Origin: Maritalea mobilis
GTDB taxonomy: Bacteria; Pseudomonadota; Alphaproteobacteria; Rhizobiales; Devosiaceae
Length of the DNA stretch: 64,000 nt
Direction: 5' to 3'
NCBI RefSeq assembly: GCF_004363175.1
Contig: NZ_SNYR01000001.1
Span: 1-64,000 of the forward strand
Under the pieces are notes generated by a model. It saw nothing but the letters and a program-made list of their open reading frames with translations. It did not search any database and was not told the DNA's origin. The position numbers and the translations under genes are program-made. Each line of letters starts with the position of its first letter. The first letter of the stretch is position 1. Shown here piece by piece: positions 34,523 through 43,821 of the stretch.

Positions 34523-35026
34523 ATGATCATGATTGCAAAAACAATAGATGGCATAAATGCTGTGGCCGAATTTGTGTGCCACCGTTTGCTTGAATTGATC
34601 GTGTGCGTCACCTTTTTGCAGGTGGTGATGCGCTATGTATTCAGCAATCCCACAAAATGGTCTGAAGAAACGGCCATGATCTGCTTGGTTTGGTATGGCA
34701 TGATCGCCGCAGCAATTTGCGTGCGTCGCCACCAACATATCGCCATCACATTTTTCCGGGATTTAGCCGGACCGCGCATAGCGCGCTTCCTCGATATTGC
34801 CGCGCAAGTGGCGGCATTTATCTTCGCGCTGGTGCTGATCTATTCCGGTCTGAAACTAACAGAGCTGACAGGGGCGGTGAAGCTGCCTGCGTCTGGTTTC
34901 CCGAAATCTACCCTTTACATGAGTGCGCTTGCAGGCGGTGCTCTGATCTGCCTCAACGTGATTGCAAATCTGATCACAAATTCACTCGATTTGCCTGGTT
35001 TTCAAGAGGGGAGCACAAGCGCGTGA
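34523..35026 (+). CDS. TRAP transporter small permease (DctQ)
   Basis: The 167-residue membrane protein has four helices and the DctQ signature VVMRYVFSNPTKWSEETA (about 34-51), followed by WYGMIAAAICVRRHQHI. It partners DctM in the inner membrane. I chose ATG 34523 because GGGGAGG lies nine bases upstream; an ATG at 34502 overlaps this ribosome site. The stop overlaps the DctM start by four bases (GTGA). Confidence 0.88.
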   Translation: MIMIAKTIDGINAVAEFVCHRLLELIVCVTFLQVVMRYVFSNPTKWSEETAMICLVWYGMIAAAICVRRHQHIAITFFRDLAGPRIARFLDIAAQVAAFIFALVLIYSGLKLTELTGAVKLPASGFPKSTLYMSALAGGALICLNVIANLITNSLDLPGFQEGSTSA

Positions 35027-36318
35027 CCCAACAAACTATCGGTATTTTTCTATTGCTGGGCAGCTTTTTGGGCCTGTTGTTTGCGCGGGTGCCGGTGGCC
35101 TTCTCCCTTGGGCTATCCTCGGTGATCACCGCGACATATTTGGGCCTGCCATTGATGATGATCGGCCAACGCATGGTCAATGGCCTGTTCAGCTTTACCT
35201 TCCTTGCCGTGCCGTTCTTCATTCTTGTCGGCAACATCATGACCGAAGGCGGCATCTCCGACAGGTTGGTGAAATTTGCCGATGTGCTGGTAGGCCGTTT
35301 CCGAGGCGGCTTGGCGCAAGGCAATGTGGTGGCCAGCACCTTCTTTGGCGGCATTTCTGGCTCGTCCGTGGCGGACGTGGCCTCCATCGGATCGTTTTTG
35401 ATCCCAGCCATGAAAAAGCGAGGCTATAGCTCAGAATATTCCGTGGCAGTTACTGTGACCTCATCGGTGCAGGGCGTGCTGATCCCGCCCAGCCAAAACA
35501 TGATTTATTATGCCTTGGCCGCTGGGGGCATTCCGATTGGCCAGCTTTTTATCGCTGGCTATGTGCCAGGCATCTTGCTGTCCGTTTCGTTGATGGTGCT
35601 GTGCTGGATTGCGGCGATCCGCCATAATCACCCAAAAGGCGACAAATATGGCTTTAAAGAAAGCATCGGCATTATGAGCCGTGCATCCATTGGCCTGTTC
35701 ACCATTGTGATCATCATTGGCGGCATCATTGCGGGCATTTTCACCGCTACTGAATCTGCTGCTGTGGCCGTGGTTTATGCGCTGTTGGTGACAGTGTTTA
35801 TTTATCGCACCATGGATCGCACAAAAATGCGCCGCATCATGTCCTCAACACTGTCATCGCTGGGCATGGTCGTGTCGATCATCATGACATCATCCGCATT
35901 TGGTTTCTTGCTGTCTTACCTAAAAGTGCCGACCATTTTGGCCGAATTCATTTTGGGCATGTCGTCAAACCCAATCGTGATTTTGCTGTTGATCAATCTG
36001 TTGCTGCTGGTGCTGGGCATGTTGATGGATATGGGTGTTCTGATCTTGATCATGACTCCAATCTTATTACCAATCGTGCTGAAAATTGGCGTCGACCCGA
36101 TCCATTTCGGCATCATCATGATTTTGAATTTGGGGATAGGCGTGTGCACGCCGCCAGTCGGCACCTCGCTCATGGTCGGGTGCGGGATCGGCAAGGTGAA
36201 GATTGAAAACACCATCAAAAGCCTGATGCCTTTCTACATGGCCATGGTGATCGTATTGTTGTTGGTCACCTTTATTCCCGCATTTTCCTTGGGCTTATTG
36301 TCCATTCTCAACAATTAG
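35023..36318 (+). CDS. TRAP transporter large permease (DctM)
   Basis: The 431-residue protein has about twelve membrane segments and the DctM marks FFGGISGSSVADVASIGSFL (about 107-126), AVTVTSSVQGVLIPPSQNMI, GIFTATESAAVAVVYALL and LGIGVCTPPVGTSLMVGC. It forms the transport channel that accepts ligand from the DctP-type protein. The start is GTG within the DctQ stop. The frame is open further upstream, but that part is the DctQ gene. Confidence 0.92.
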   Translation: MTQQTIGIFLLLGSFLGLLFARVPVAFSLGLSSVITATYLGLPLMMIGQRMVNGLFSFTFLAVPFFILVGNIMTEGGISDRLVKFADVLVGRFRGGLAQGNVVASTFFGGISGSSVADVASIGSFLIPAMKKRGYSSEYSVAVTVTSSVQGVLIPPSQNMIYYALAAGGIPIGQLFIAGYVPGILLSVSLMVLCWIAAIRHNHPKGDKYGFKESIGIMSRASIGLFTIVIIIGGIIAGIFTATESAAVAVVYALLVTVFIYRTMDRTKMRRIMSSTLSSLGMVVSIIMTSSAFGFLLSYLKVPTILAEFILGMSSNPIVILLLINLLLLVLGMLMDMGVLILIMTPILLPIVLKIGVDPIHFGIIMILNLGIGVCTPPVGTSLMVGCGIGKVKIENTIKSLMPFYMAMVIVLLLVTFIPAFSLGLLSILNN

Positions 36319-36341
36319 CCGCGAGTGAGTGGAGCATTGAT

Positions 36342-37559
36342 ATGTTAGAAGCATGGCGCTGGTATGGACCAGCTGACCCGGTTCCGTTGCCCCATATTCA
36401 GCAGGCGGGGGCCACTGAAATTGTATCTGCCTTGCACCATGTGCCAGCAGGGCAGGTGTGGACCGATGCGGAGATTGAAAAGCATCAAAGTCACGTGGCG
36501 CAGTTTAGCCATCCAGAGGCACCGTTGCGCTGGAGCGTGGTGGAAAGCGTGCCAGTCTCTGACGCGATCAAAGTGGGCAGCGCTGAGGCAGGCGCACATA
36601 TCGCTGCCTATAAAGACACGCTGCGCAACTTGGCCAAAGCTGGCATCAAAACCATCTGTTATAATTTTATGCCGCTTTTGGACTGGACACGTACCGATTT
36701 GGATTTCGCGCTGGCGAACGGCGCAAAAGCACTGCGGTTTGATGCAACTGCGTTCGCCGCGTTTGATTTTTTTATCCTGAAAAGAGATGGCGCTGCAGAT
36801 GATTATGACTCGGATCGGATTGAAGCGGCTGAAGCCTATTTCCAAAGTTTGTCCCCTGATGAAGCCGAAGCGATTTCCCTCAACATCGTGGCGGGGCTTC
36901 CAGGGGGCACTTCTGGCGGACACACGCTCGAAAGTTTCAAAGCCCAACTGGCGCAATATAAGGGCATCACGTCAGCCGATCTGTTTGATCATTTTGTGAG
37001 CTTTTTGCGCGAAGTGATTCCCGTTGCTGACGAATTGGGGATGCGCATGGCGGTGCATCCAGACGATCCGCCACGGCCATTGCTCGGCTTGCCGCGTATT
37101 GTTTCTACTGCCGCTGACCTTGAAGTACTGTTCAAAGCGGTGCCAAGCGAAGCCAATGGATTGACTTTCTGTACGGGAAGTTTTGGCGTGCGTGCAGACA
37201 ATGATTTGGTGGCAATGGCGAAAACATTTGCAGACAGAATTTACTTCGCCCATTTGCGCGGCACGGTGCGTGAGCAGGATGCTGAGAGCTTTTATGAAGG
37301 CAATCATTTGCAATCTGATGTGGATATGCCGGGCGTGATTACGCAATTGCTGAATGAAGAAACGCGCAGAAAACAGGCAGAATTCAGCGATTTTGCTGAG
37401 ATCCCGTTCCGACCTGACCACGGCCACCAGATGCTGGATGATTTGGACAAGCAAGGCGTAAACGCAGGCTATACCGCCATTGGCCGCTTGAAGGGGCTAG
37501 CCGAATTGCGGGGTGTGATCGCGGGACTTGATCACAGCCGTTCATTTGGAGCGCGATAA
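36342..37559 (+). CDS. uxuA: Mannonate dehydratase, second UxuA copy
   Basis: The 405-residue protein is a close paralog of the copy at 20647. It has WRWYGPADPVPL at the N terminus, ICYNFMPLLDWTRTDL, RMAVHPDDPPRPL (about 235-247), [31 protein letters not shown] and PFRPDHGHQML. It lies between the TRAP genes and uxuB, with the uxuB ATG directly after its stop. This copy is therefore the likely true mannonate dehydratase of the glucuronate route. GGAG precedes the ATG. Confidence 0.9.
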   Translation: MLEAWRWYGPADPVPLPHIQQAGATEIVSALHHVPAGQVWTDAEIEKHQSHVAQFSHPEAPLRWSVVESVPVSDAIKVGSAEAGAHIAAYKDTLRNLAKAGIKTICYNFMPLLDWTRTDLDFALANGAKALRFDATAFAAFDFFILKRDGAADDYDSDRIEAAEAYFQSLSPDEAEAISLNIVAGLPGGTSGGHTLESFKAQLAQYKGITSADLFDHFVSFLREVIPVADELGMRMAVHPDDPPRPLLGLPRIVSTAADLEVLFKAVPSEANGLTFCTGSFGVRADNDLVAMAKTFADRIYFAHLRGTVREQDAESFYEGNHLQSDVDMPGVITQLLNEETRRKQAEFSDFAEIPFRPDHGHQMLDDLDKQGVNAGYTAIGRLKGLAELRGVIAGLDHSRSFGAR

Positions 37560-38981
37560 ATGAAACTCACTCAATCAAATTTTGCGACGCTGAAAAATGT
37601 GCAGACGCCAAATTATGATCGCGATGCCATCAGAAGCGGCATTGTGCATCTGGGCGTTGGCGCGTTTCACCGTGGGCACCAAGCTGCCTTTATCGATGAT
37701 ATTTTGACGGATGAGCCCACCTGGGGCATTGTCGGCGCGTCTCTGCGCAGTGCCAGCACGGCAGACGCGCTTAACCCGCAAGACGGGCTTTATAGCCTGA
37801 TGGTGAAAGAGGGGAATTCGACCCACATTCGTGTGATGGGTAGCCTTTCCCGCGTGCTTGTTGCGCCAGTGGAGCGCGAAGCATTGTTGGCAACAATGGC
37901 AGACCCGCAGATTAAAATCGTGTCGCTCACCATCACCGAAAAAGGCTATTGCTATGATGCCGCGCAGGATCGGTTGAACAAGAGCCATCCGGACATTGTG
38001 AAAGACCTCGCAAATTCGCGTGAACCGATCAGCGCGCCGGGCTTGATTGTTGAAGCACTGCGGCGGCGCATGGAAAGCGGAGCAGGGCCATTCACAGTGC
38101 TATCTTGCGATAATCTGCCCTCAAATGGTCGGGTGGTCCAAAAGATCATTATTGAATTCGCCCATCTGCTTGATGAAAAATTGGCACCGTGGATCGAGGA
38201 AAACGTAACTTGCCCAACCACGATGGTGGATCGCATTGTGCCCGCTACAACGGATGCTGACCGCGCATTGTTGAAGTCCACGACCGATATTGAAGACCAA
38301 TGGCCGATTGTCACGGAACCCTTCCGCCAATGGGTGATTGAAGACAATTTCTGTGCGGGTCGTCCCTCCTTTGAAAGCGTGGGCGTTGAGATGGTGGCTG
38401 ATGTGACGCCGTTCGAACACATGAAGTTGCGCATGCTCAATGGTAGCCATTCTTTCTTGGCCTATGCCGGACTGCTCAAGGGACATGAATTTGTGGCTGA
38501 AGCCATCGCCGATGATGAATTGCGAACCCATGTCCTCATCATGATGACTGATGAAATTATGCCAACGCTTGATTTGCCGGATTCATTTGATTTGCATGCC
38601 TATCGCGACGAGTTAATCGAACGGTTTGAAAACCCCGGCATGGCGCACAAGTTGGCGCAAATTGCGATGGATGGCAGCCAAAAACTGCCGCAAAGATTGC
38701 TGAACACAATCAGAGATCGCATGGCTGCCAATCAGCCCTTTGGCCATTTGATCAAAGCGGTTGCCGCTTGGGTCAAATTTGTAAGCCAATCAGGTGAGGG
38801 GCAAACCTTCGGCCCATTGAATGATCCGATGCGTCAGGCGTTGGAGCAAGATGTACGCACTGCCAATGGCGATCTGCAGCATCTCGCTGAGCTGGTGCTG
38901 GCGCGGCAGGAGATTTTTGGCGCTGACCTGTCGCAGTCGGACATCTTTCGCAACGCTCTTCTCGAGAAAATAAAAGCCTAG
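37560..38981 (+). CDS. uxuB: Mannitol dehydrogenase-family D-mannonate oxidoreductase (fructuronate reductase)
   Basis: The enzyme reduces D-fructuronate to D-mannonate with NADH. The 473-residue protein has the nucleotide-binding start IVHLGVGAFHRGHQAAFIDD (about 22-41), VSLTITEKGYCYD, SCDNLPSNGRVV, the mid-protein TTMVDRIVPAT and LRMLNGSHSFLAYAG with the catalytic Lys/Asn/His region of polyol-specific long-chain dehydrogenases. It starts directly after uxuA and is followed by uxaA, so fructuronate, mannonate and altronate all converge on 2-keto-3-deoxygluconate. It may also reduce tagaturonate, since no uxaB is present. Confidence 0.87.
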   Translation: MKLTQSNFATLKNVQTPNYDRDAIRSGIVHLGVGAFHRGHQAAFIDDILTDEPTWGIVGASLRSASTADALNPQDGLYSLMVKEGNSTHIRVMGSLSRVLVAPVEREALLATMADPQIKIVSLTITEKGYCYDAAQDRLNKSHPDIVKDLANSREPISAPGLIVEALRRRMESGAGPFTVLSCDNLPSNGRVVQKIIIEFAHLLDEKLAPWIEENVTCPTTMVDRIVPATTDADRALLKSTTDIEDQWPIVTEPFRQWVIEDNFCAGRPSFESVGVEMVADVTPFEHMKLRMLNGSHSFLAYAGLLKGHEFVAEAIADDELRTHVLIMMTDEIMPTLDLPDSFDLHAYRDELIERFENPGMAHKLAQIAMDGSQKLPQRLLNTIRDRMAANQPFGHLIKAVAAWVKFVSQSGEGQTFGPLNDPMRQALEQDVRTANGDLQHLAELVLARQEIFGADLSQSDIFRNALLEKIKA

Positions 38982-38989
38982 GACCTATC

Positions 38990-40498
38990 ATGAGAATTTC
39001 TCAAAAATTGATGCCGCTCGGCGACGGGCTGGGCATTGCTTTAGCGCGCATTGAAAAAGGTGAGCCATTGACCGCTGATCTAAATGCGGTGGATCGGATT
39101 TTGAAGGGGCACAAAGTTGCGCTGCTGCCATTTAAGGCGGGCGAAGTGATCAAGAAGTTTCAGCGGCCAATCGGTGTGGCCAGTGCTGATATTGTCCCCG
39201 GACAATGGGTGCACGATCATAATTTGGCGTTTGACGACAGCTTGGCCAGCGCAATGGGCGAAATTGCGCCGTCAACAAGCCAAAAGATGCAATCACAAAA
39301 ACACAGTTTTCAAGGCTTTGATCGGGGAAAAGGCCGCGTGGGCACCCGCAACTATGTGGGCATCATATCTACGGTCAATTGCTCTGGCACCGTGTGCCGC
39401 ATTGTGGCGGAACGGGCGAACAAAGAGCTATTAGCTGAATTCCCGAATATCGATGGCTTCGTGCCAATTGTGCATCAGTCTGGCTGTGGCATGGCCAATT
39501 ACGACATGTCATTTGATCTGCTACAGCGGACACTGAAAGGATATATCGACCACCCAAACTTTGGCGCCGTGATGGTGATCGGGTTGGGCTGTGAAGTGAA
39601 CCAGATTGGTGCTTATGCTAAGGCGGGCCAAAATGGCGAACAGCTAACTTATTTCAATATGCAGCAGACGGGTGGCACCGCGCAAACAGTTGAATCAGCA
39701 CTCAAAGCTTTGCAGCCAATTTGTTCTAATCTCAATCAAAATTCAAACCGCACCCCATGCGATGCATCACACTTAATGCTTGGCTTACAATGTGGTGGCT
39801 CAGATGGATTTTCCGGCATCAGTGCCAATCCGGCACTTGGAAAAGCCGTTGATCTATTGGTGCAAGCAGGAGGCACGGCTATCCTTTCCGAAACACCTGA
39901 GATTTTGGGTGCAGAGCCGCTGCTGCTCGGCGGCGCAAGTGCGGAAACCAAAACGAAGTTAATGGGATGCGTGAAGTGGTGGCAAGACCATGCCCGGGAA
40001 AACAGCATCAGTTTGGACAACAACCCATCGCCCGGCAACAAAGCCGGGGGATTGACCACAATTTTGGAGAAATCACTCGGCGCAGTTAGCAAGGCAGGCA
40101 CGACACCGCTAAACGCATATTATGATTATGCGCAGCAGATCACCCACAAGGGATTGGTGTTTATGGATAGCCCGGGTTATGACCCCGTGTCAGCCACCGG
40201 ACAAATCGCTGCTGGCGCTAACCTGATCGCCTTCACCACAGGACGTGGCTCATGCTTCGGCGCAAAACCCGCCCCAAGCTTCAAACTTGCCTCCACTTCA
40301 GAGCTCTTCACCACCATGGAAGGCGACATGGACTTAGATTGCGGAACGGTCTTAGACGGGCGCCAAGACTTTGACGAGCTAGGCGAAGAGATATTCAACG
40401 CCATCCTAGCCTATGCCTCCGGCCAACGCACCAAAAGCGAACTATTAGGTTATGGCGACGATGAATTTATCCCCTGGCGGTTTGGGGCAGTGCTTTAA
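38990..40498 (+). CDS. uxaA: Altronate dehydratase
   Basis: UxaA dehydrates D-altronate to 2-keto-3-deoxygluconate. The 502-residue protein has an N-terminal SAF-like domain (about 15-85; VALLPFKAGEVIKKF) and a C-terminal UxaA domain starting GRVGTRNYVGIISTVNCSGTV, with HQSGCGMAN, VIGLGCEVNQIG, LGLQCGGSDGFSGIS and TTGRGSCFGAKPAP. These Cys-containing stretches are typical of the iron-dependent family. It closes the uronate gene set. KDG kinase and KDPG aldolase, needed next, are not in the window. Confidence 0.9.
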   Translation: MRISQKLMPLGDGLGIALARIEKGEPLTADLNAVDRILKGHKVALLPFKAGEVIKKFQRPIGVASADIVPGQWVHDHNLAFDDSLASAMGEIAPSTSQKMQSQKHSFQGFDRGKGRVGTRNYVGIISTVNCSGTVCRIVAERANKELLAEFPNIDGFVPIVHQSGCGMANYDMSFDLLQRTLKGYIDHPNFGAVMVIGLGCEVNQIGAYAKAGQNGEQLTYFNMQQTGGTAQTVESALKALQPICSNLNQNSNRTPCDASHLMLGLQCGGSDGFSGISANPALGKAVDLLVQAGGTAILSETPEILGAEPLLLGGASAETKTKLMGCVKWWQDHARENSISLDNNPSPGNKAGGLTTILEKSLGAVSKAGTTPLNAYYDYAQQITHKGLVFMDSPGYDPVSATGQIAAGANLIAFTTGRGSCFGAKPAPSFKLASTSELFTTMEGDMDLDCGTVLDGRQDFDELGEEIFNAILAYASGQRTKSELLGYGDDEFIPWRFGAVL

Positions 40499-40621
40499 GC
40501 TGCACACTCCAGCCGCAATCCGTCCATTTTTGGCGAAATAGTTGAAATTGATATCGCAATTACTGCGGTCAAATTGTAACTTATGGGCAATTCAAGCTCA
40601 TAAGATTAAATTGGATAGCCT

Positions 40622-42301
40622 ATGTCTGTTGTGGCGCAGCTCAAGAATATTGTTGGCAATCGCCATGTGAAAACCAGCCCACGCGCCACCAAGCGATTTC
40701 GCAAAGGCTTTCGCTCGGGTGAGGGCGAGGTTGAGGCGGTGGTGATCCCCGGTAGTTTGTTGGAACTTTGGCAGATTTTGCAAGTTGCCGTGGCGGCTGA
40801 TCGGATCATCATCATGCAAGCGGCCAACACCGGATTGACAGAAGGGTCGACGCCAAAAGGTCAATATGATCGCAACGTTATTCTGGTGAGCACGCGGCGG
40901 ATGAACCAACTGCAATTTATTCAAAATGGCGATCAGGTGATCAGCTTTCCCGGCGCATCCTTATTTGATCTTGAAAAGCAGCTTGGTGAGATGGGGCGGC
41001 AACCGCATTCGGTGATTGGCTCATCCTGCATCGGTGCCTCCATTGTTGGCGGCGTGTGCAACAGCTCTGGCGGATCGCTGGTTGAGCGCGGCCCGGCTTA
41101 CACGGAGCTATCGCTCTACGCGCAAATTGATGAGAATGGGCAACTTAGTTTGGTCAATGAGTTGGGCGTTGAGCTGGGCGATAGCCCGGAAGACATTCTC
41201 ACCCGTTTGCAGCAGGGCAAATTTGATGAGACCGACGTGGTTGCGGATCACCGTAGCGCGTCTGCCAGCGATTATGTGAAGATTGTCCGTGATGTGGACG
41301 CAGATACGCCTGCGCGTTTTAATGCGGATAAATCAAGGCTTTATGGTGCATCCGGCTGTGCGGGTAAACTCGCGGTTTTTGCGGTGCGCGTGGATACATT
41401 TCCAAGCTATGCGCGCGAGAAGACATTCTATGTTGGCACCAAGGATGAAGATGTTTTCACCGATCTGCGGCGTGCGATTTTGAGTGAATTCAAAACCTTG
41501 CCTGTAAGTGCAGAATATATGCATGCCGAGGCATATGACATCGCGGCCGACTATGGCAAAGACACAATGGTGATGATCGATAAGCTGGGCACAGCACGCT
41601 TGCCACAATTCTTTGCGCTTAAAGGCACTGTTGATGCATGGTTGGAAAACATTCCGTTTCTCTCCAAATTTACCGATCAGTTTTTGCAGTTTGCCATGCG
41701 GTTCTGGCCAGAAATTTTGCCCAAAAGATCACGCGAATTTCGGCAGAAATATCCGCACCATTTGATCTTGAAAATGCATGATGGCGGAATTGAAGAGGCA
41801 CAAACTTTGCTGGAAAGTTTGAAGGCACAAGGCAAGCTGGATTTCTTCGAATGTAACCCGCGTGAAGCCAAAATGGTCGGCTTGCATCGATTTGCAGCCG
41901 CGGGAGCAGCAATCCGCTATCTGAATGTGCACCCTAAAGAGGCGGGTGACATAATCGCACTTGATATTGCCCTGCGCCGAAATGACAAACATTGGTTTGA
42001 GAAACTACCTGCGGACATTAGCAAGCAGATTGTTGCTAAGCTCTATTATGGTCACTTTATGTGCCACGTGCTTCATCAAGATTACATCGTGAAAAAGGGC
42101 GCTGACCCTGCGAAAATCAAGGCCGCAATGTTGGATATTCTAGATCAACGCGGCTCGGAATATCCGGCTGAGCACAATGTTGGGCATCTTTATAAGGCAA
42201 AACCGGATTTGGCCAATTTCTATAAAGAGTTAGATCCAACAAACTCCATGAATCCCGGCATCGGCAAAATGTCCCGTAATAAACATTATGCGGAGCATTG
42301 A
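40622..42301 (+). CDS. dld: Quinone-dependent D-lactate dehydrogenase
   Basis: This is a membrane-associated FAD enzyme that oxidises D-lactate to pyruvate and passes electrons to quinone. The 559-residue protein has the FAD-binding part IIIMQAANTGLTEGSTPKGQ (about 61-80), SSCIGASIVGGVCNSSGG (about 137-154) and LYGASGCAGKLAVFAVRVDT, and the lactate-dehydrogenase membrane-binding C-terminal domain ending with LYYGHFMCHVLHQDYIVKKG and DPTNSMNPGIGK. Length fits the E. coli Dld family. A 123-base spacer separates it from uxaA. It could use lactate released by the FAH hydrolase route, but the stereochemistry would have to match. Confidence 0.88.
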   Translation: MSVVAQLKNIVGNRHVKTSPRATKRFRKGFRSGEGEVEAVVIPGSLLELWQILQVAVAADRIIIMQAANTGLTEGSTPKGQYDRNVILVSTRRMNQLQFIQNGDQVISFPGASLFDLEKQLGEMGRQPHSVIGSSCIGASIVGGVCNSSGGSLVERGPAYTELSLYAQIDENGQLSLVNELGVELGDSPEDILTRLQQGKFDETDVVADHRSASASDYVKIVRDVDADTPARFNADKSRLYGASGCAGKLAVFAVRVDTFPSYAREKTFYVGTKDEDVFTDLRRAILSEFKTLPVSAEYMHAEAYDIAADYGKDTMVMIDKLGTARLPQFFALKGTVDAWLENIPFLSKFTDQFLQFAMRFWPEILPKRSREFRQKYPHHLILKMHDGGIEEAQTLLESLKAQGKLDFFECNPREAKMVGLHRFAAAGAAIRYLNVHPKEAGDIIALDIALRRNDKHWFEKLPADISKQIVAKLYYGHFMCHVLHQDYIVKKGADPAKIKAAMLDILDQRGSEYPAEHNVGHLYKAKPDLANFYKELDPTNSMNPGIGKMSRNKHYAEH

Positions 42302-42303
42302 AA

Positions 42304-43818
42304 TCAGGCGTCCGGGGGACCTTTCAGGGCTATCTCAACTGTTTTGATGGCACCGTCTAGGGCGTCGCCATTTTCGTCCATTAATGCCGCATCACGCCAA
42401 CGGCGAACCCAATCTGCAGCATCCGGTAAGTTAGCGACCAGCGGCAAATGTTCGAAGATACGGGCAAACTTGCTCAATGAGCGATGGTGCGTGTCGCTAT
42501 AACCTTTGATTAGACGGCGGCATTTGATGAGCTCGAGCGCAAGATCAGGATGATCAGCAAGGTGCCGTTCAATCTCTGCCAGCCACGCGGCGCAGTGATC
42601 GCGCTCGATCTGATCGCGTAGTGTATGCTTGCGCCACCATTTTAGGCCACCCAGCAGATAAAGCGTGCTGAACCCCCAGAACCCGTTGCTGCGGATGCGG
42701 CGGCCTTTATTGACGCGGCGGTCCAGCCAGGCGAAGCGCTTGGGACTGTCCTCAAACCAGCGACCCAACTTTGGCGGCATCAGGCCGCAAATCTCTTCGG
42801 CGCGCGGGTGAAAATATTCCGTCAACTTTAACCCGTCCGCCGATTGCAACTGCACTTCGCTTTCAATGCGGGTGAGGCGTTGCCGCCTGGTTTTCAGATC
42901 GGCCACGCGGATCAGATCATCATAAGCCATGGCGTTGGCTAAATGTTTTGCCAGTTCGGTCAGAATATCGGGGTGCTTGGCGGGCACTTTTCGCGCGAAC
43001 CGCTCGAGCGTTGTCAGATAATGCTCGCCATAAGCCACGTCTTGAAATTCAATGGACTTTTTGAGGCCTGCCAGCGCCATATCTTGGCATTCGTTCGGTA
43101 ATTGCGCGATGCGCTGCTGCAGGGCATCCCATTGGGCCATCAGCTTTTGCGGACCTTGCGCTTTGGCAGCAGTGGAGGTTTGCTCTGACAGTTCCGGTGC
43201 GGTAAGTGGTTCGGCCTTTAGCGCCGCCTTGAAGGCAGCGATGCTTCGGGCTGCGGCGCGACCAGATAGTTCGAGGATGGCTTCAAATTGTGTGGGCGTG
43301 AACGGTAGTGCTTCGGAGGCGGCGAGGGCGCCGAACAGGCTGGCCGAGATATAGGAGCCATTCTGAATGGCTAGACGATCATAATTGTGCAGCAGCACGG
43401 ACTGTGCCGATTTGTGGGCAGCATCAAAGATCACTTGATCCTCAGCACGCCCGTCGCCTGGGTTGATTTTTTCGGACACAGCGTGCAGCCGATGGCTGGA
43501 GCCGATCAGGCAGGTGCGGTTGGGACTGACAAAGCCACGTTGAATGGCGCGGCCGACTTCCATCAGCTCTGCCGCGATCAGAATATCGACATCGCCGACG
43601 CTGGGGGCGAGAGAGAAGATGGGGCGCTTTTCTTGCTGCGGGGCCATTTCCACATAATAGATGGTGGCGCCAGTGCGTTGGGCGACGCCAGCCACAGCGG
43701 TGGATTGGGCGACCCATCCGTTCTGCTCGGCCAGATCAACAATCCAATTGGTGAGCACGCCGCCGCCTTGGCCGCCTACGGCGAGAATGGCTAATTTTAT
43801 GATTTGATCCTGCGCCAT
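42304..43818 (-). CDS. iorB: Indolepyruvate ferredoxin oxidoreductase, beta subunit (long form)
   Basis: The 504-residue protein has the gamma-type domain of 2-oxoacid oxidoreductases at its N terminus (AVGGQGGGVLTNWI at about 12-25, TAVAGVAQRTGATIYYVE at 40-57, VDILIAAELME) and a long C-terminal extension (DUF6537-like) rich in Arg and Trp. With IorA it oxidatively decarboxylates aryl pyruvates to aryl-acetyl-CoA and reduces ferredoxin. It follows iorA by three bases at the end of the kynU-liv operon. It is convergent with dld, with two bases between the stop codons and no visible terminator. Confidence 0.83.
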   Translation of the reverse strand: MAQDQIIKLAILAVGGQGGGVLTNWIVDLAEQNGWVAQSTAVAGVAQRTGATIYYVEMAPQQEKRPIFSLAPSVGDVDILIAAELMEVGRAIQRGFVSPNRTCLIGSSHRLHAVSEKINPGDGRAEDQVIFDAAHKSAQSVLLHNYDRLAIQNGSYISASLFGALAASEALPFTPTQFEAILELSGRAAARSIAAFKAALKAEPLTAPELSEQTSTAAKAQGPQKLMAQWDALQQRIAQLPNECQDMALAGLKKSIEFQDVAYGEHYLTTLERFARKVPAKHPDILTELAKHLANAMAYDDLIRVADLKTRRQRLTRIESEVQLQSADGLKLTEYFHPRAEEICGLMPPKLGRWFEDSPKRFAWLDRRVNKGRRIRSNGFWGFSTLYLLGGLKWWRKHTLRDQIERDHCAAWLAEIERHLADHPDLALELIKCRRLIKGYSDTHHRSLSKFARIFEHLPLVANLPDAADWVRRWRDAALMDENGDALDGAIKTVEIALKGPPDA

Positions 43819-43821
43819 AAA

